A stretch of 30,120 bases of DNA from an uncultured Oscillospiraceae bacterium (GTDB lineage: Bacteria; Bacillota; Clostridia; Oscillospirales; Oscillospiraceae): positions 68,028-98,147 of the forward strand of contig CAJUEU010000001.1 of assembly GCA_910585735.1 (NCBI GenBank), in the 5' to 3' direction. Shown one piece after another: positions 28,566 to 30,120 of the stretch (its first letter is position 1; each line of letters starts with the position of its first letter). Made by a program: the position numbers and the translations under genes. The notes beneath the pieces were generated by a model that ran no database searches, was not told where the DNA came from, and saw only the letters and a program-made list of their open reading frames with translations.

Positions 28566-29294
28566 GTGGGATTTTTACAGCGATTGCTTGGAAAAAATAA
28601 AACGGAAGAGCTTACCTGTAGCGCGGTAGTCCCGGCAGCCGGGCGCTCTAACCGTATGGGGGAGGATAAAATACTTCTTCCGATAGGGGAGGTGCCGGTG
28701 CTGCTTCGGACGTTGCGGACATTGGAGGCCTGCCCGTATATTACAGAGATCATTGTGGTGACGAGAGAGGATTTGATCGTCCCGGTTGCCCAACTATGCA
28801 AGGATGCGGCGCTGCTTAAGGTTCGAAAGGTGGTGGTCGGAGGAGAAAACCGAACGGCCTCGGTCCTTGCCGGACTGCGTGAGGTGGATTCGAACGCCCA
28901 ACTTATTGCGATCCACGACGGCGCGCGGCCTTTGGTGACGGAAGAAATCATCAATGAGACTGTTTTGCGGGCAGCGCAGTGTGGCGCGGCGTCACCAGCG
29001 GTACCAGTAAAGGATACCATTAAGCGGGCGGTAGCTGGAACCGTCGTGGACACACCTGACCGTAGTGAGCTTTATGCGGTTCAGACGCCACAGGTTTTTG
29101 AGCACGGGCTGATTTTAGGGGCGCTGGAGAAAGCGGCGGCGGATGGCGTGGAGTTGACGGACGACTGCGCCGCGGTGGAGCGGCTGGGAGTGCCGGTCCA
29201 GCTTACTATGGGCTCCTATGAAAATATTAAGCTGACGACGCCCTCGGATCTGGCGGTGGCGGAAGCTATTTTGGAAGGGAGAGGGGAACTGTGA
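28566..29294 (+). CDS. ispD: 2-C-methyl-D-erythritol 4-phosphate cytidylyltransferase
   Basis: A 242-residue nucleotidyltransferase that joins CTP to MEP in the isoprenoid pathway. SAVVPAAGRSNRMGEDKILLPIGEVPVL carries the CTP-binding loop; GENRTASVLAGL, HDGARPLVTEE, PVKDTIKR, YAVQTPQVF and the C-terminal TTPSDL complete the set. I start at GTG 28566 because GGGGGGAG precedes it closely; ATG 28524 has no convincing Shine-Dalgarno. The N-terminal MGFLQRLLGKNK extension is hydrophobic and basic, unusual for IspD and possibly membrane-associating, which is inference. It overlaps ispF by 4 bases. Confidence 0.94.
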   Translation: MGFLQRLLGKNKTEELTCSAVVPAAGRSNRMGEDKILLPIGEVPVLLRTLRTLEACPYITEIIVVTREDLIVPVAQLCKDAALLKVRKVVVGGENRTASVLAGLREVDSNAQLIAIHDGARPLVTEEIINETVLRAAQCGAASPAVPVKDTIKRAVAGTVVDTPDRSELYAVQTPQVFEHGLILGALEKAAADGVELTDDCAAVERLGVPVQLTMGSYENIKLTTPSDLAVAEAILEGRGEL

Positions 29295-29761
29295 GGATCG
29301 GCCATGGATATGACGTGCATAAGCTGGTAGAGGGGCGAAAGCTCATTTTGGCCGGCGTGGAGATCCCTCATGAAAAAGGGCTTTTGGGACATTCTGATGC
29401 CGATGTACTGACCCATGCGCTTATGGATGCCCTGCTGGGGGCGTGTGCTCTGGGGGATATTGGGCATCTATTTCCTGATGACGATCCTGCGTATAAAGGA
29501 GCGAACAGCCTTGAACTGTTGAACGAGGTGGCACAGCTTTTGAAAAAGAAAGGGTTTCTGGTTGGGAATGTGGATGTCACAGTGGTGGCCCAAGCGCCCA
29601 GGATAGCGCCTTTTGTACCAGCAATGCGGCAGAACCTGTCAAAAGCTTTGGGGTTGCCCCTTGAGCGGGTCAGTGTAAAAGCGACTACAGAGGAACACAT
29701 GGGTTTTACTGGAAGAGGAGAAGGAATTTCTGCTCATGCGGTTTGCCTGGTGGAGGAATGA
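29291..29761 (+). CDS. ispF: 2-C-methyl-D-erythritol 2,4-cyclodiphosphate synthase
   Basis: A 156-residue trimeric enzyme that cyclises CDP-ME 2-phosphate to MEcPP. RIGHGYDVHKL gives metal ligands D8 and H10, LLGHSDADVLTHALMDALLGA gives H42, and ATTEEHMGFTGRGEGISA forms the C-terminal part. Length is normal. GTG start at 29291 overlaps the ispD stop (GTGA, 4 bases). With ispD here and ispH nearby, three MEP pathway enzymes lie within 3.5 kb, though on two transcripts; IspE is not seen in this window. A terminator follows. Confidence 0.97.
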   Translation: MRIGHGYDVHKLVEGRKLILAGVEIPHEKGLLGHSDADVLTHALMDALLGACALGDIGHLFPDDDPAYKGANSLELLNEVAQLLKKKGFLVGNVDVTVVAQAPRIAPFVPAMRQNLSKALGLPLERVSVKATTEEHMGFTGRGEGISAHAVCLVEE

Positions 29762-29815
29762 GATTGACATAGCGTAAGAGAAAATACGGCAACAGATTTC
29801 AGGACAGAGTGTCCG

Positions 29816-29859
29816 AAGGCTCCTCTCGCGCATAGTATAGCGGTGAGAGGAGCCTTTTT
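29816..29859 (+). terminator. Terminator after ispF
   Basis: A perfect 12-bp stem (29816-29827 with 29845-29856) with a 17-base loop that can form an inner CGC/GCG pair, followed by T residues to 29859. Confidence 0.88.
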
Positions 29860-29911
29860 GTCTCTCTTGATGGGGGCCATCCTTCTCAAGCTATGGAAAG
29901 GAATGGTCATA

Positions 29912-30120
29912 ATGCTGTATTATTTGATCGTTTGTCGCTCTCTGACTTATGCCCAGCGGACAGAACGGGCTTTGGCAAGAGTTGGGGTATCCGCTCATAT
30001 TATGCGGGCCCCCAAGGTCGTTGATGGAGAGGGATGCAGCCACGTTGTGAAGGTCTCGGAGCGAAACCTATCTGTGGCCTTGACTGCTCTGGCACAGGCG
30101 GCGCTTTCGCCCAAACGGAT
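29912..30120 (+). CDS. DUF3343 family small protein, putative Se/S carrier-like (3' end outside window)
   Basis: This frame is open from ATG 29912 to the window end, 69 codons and part of the next. The product reads MLYYLIVCRSLTYAQRTERALARVG, then VSAHIMRAP and GEGCSHVVKVSERNLSVAL. It matches the general layout of DUF3343 proteins (sometimes described as putative Se/S carriers): an N-terminal strand, a helix with paired charges, then a P..GC motif with a single cysteine (residue about 47). In many Clostridia the family lies beside a class V aminotransferase or cysteine-desulfurase-like gene, which would be downstream of the window. AAAGGAA is 8 bases upstream of the ATG. No clear promoter seen. 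Confidence 0.7.
   Translation, partial: MLYYLIVCRSLTYAQRTERALARVGVSAHIMRAPKVVDGEGCSHVVKVSERNLSVALTALAQAALSPKR

Noticed and set aside
29764..29769. TTGACA just after ispF
   Set aside because: No -10 element lies at the correct distance (17 bases on is CGGCAA), and the terminator follows.
1..30120. tRNA or rRNA genes, CRISPR arrays, insertion sequences, prophage genes and attachment sites
   Set aside because: None was seen. The genes are housekeeping or sporulation types, and no cloverleaf, direct-repeat array, transposase or integrase motif was found by eye.

Overview
The window looks like core chromosome of a spore-forming Clostridia bacterium, most likely of the Oscillospiraceae (Flavonifractor, Lawsonibacter and Oscillibacter relatives). 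The grounds are a complete spoIIAA-spoIIAB-sigF operon, ytfJ and a DacF-like carboxypeptidase, a valine T-box, an IspH-ribosomal protein S1 fusion, the MEP isoprenoid pathway, strong AGGAGG ribosome binding sites, and moderately GC-rich coding DNA. The genus is inference. No phage, insertion sequence, CRISPR, rRNA or tRNA was seen.

Left part (1-8820): a truncated 3-methyladenine DNA glycosylase gene (minus strand); an ABC exporter pair; gltX (minus) and trpS (plus), divergent from one another with overlapping -35 boxes; a tagO/wecA-like plus wecB/mnaA pair for cell-wall glycopolymer linkage, followed by an unknown membrane-anchored protein; and a three-gene minus-strand operon of small unknown proteins (7802-8820).

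Middle (8892-15868): a phosphoesterase, a MalY/PatB-type PLP lyase and RidA form an operon in which RidA would detoxify the enamine made by the lyase. Next are mtnA (minus) and a valine T-box riboswitch controlling a GNAT acetyltransferase gene and valS.

Right part (15969-30120): spoIIAA-spoIIAB-sigF; an M50 membrane protease with scpA, scpB, a DUF2953 gene, ytfJ and a DacF-like gene; an RluB-like pseudouridine synthase; an overlapping five-gene operon (RpiR-type regulator, HI0933-like flavoprotein, cmk, plsC, ispH-rpsA); ispD-ispF; and the beginning of a DUF3343 gene cut by the window end.

The most interesting points are a strong in-frame internal ribosome binding site, with a possible internal promoter, at the IspH/S1 junction; the unknown small-protein operon with a sporulation-like promoter and an apparent ATA start codon; the shared gltX/trpS promoter core; and a terminator hairpin placed directly before the spoIIA operon.
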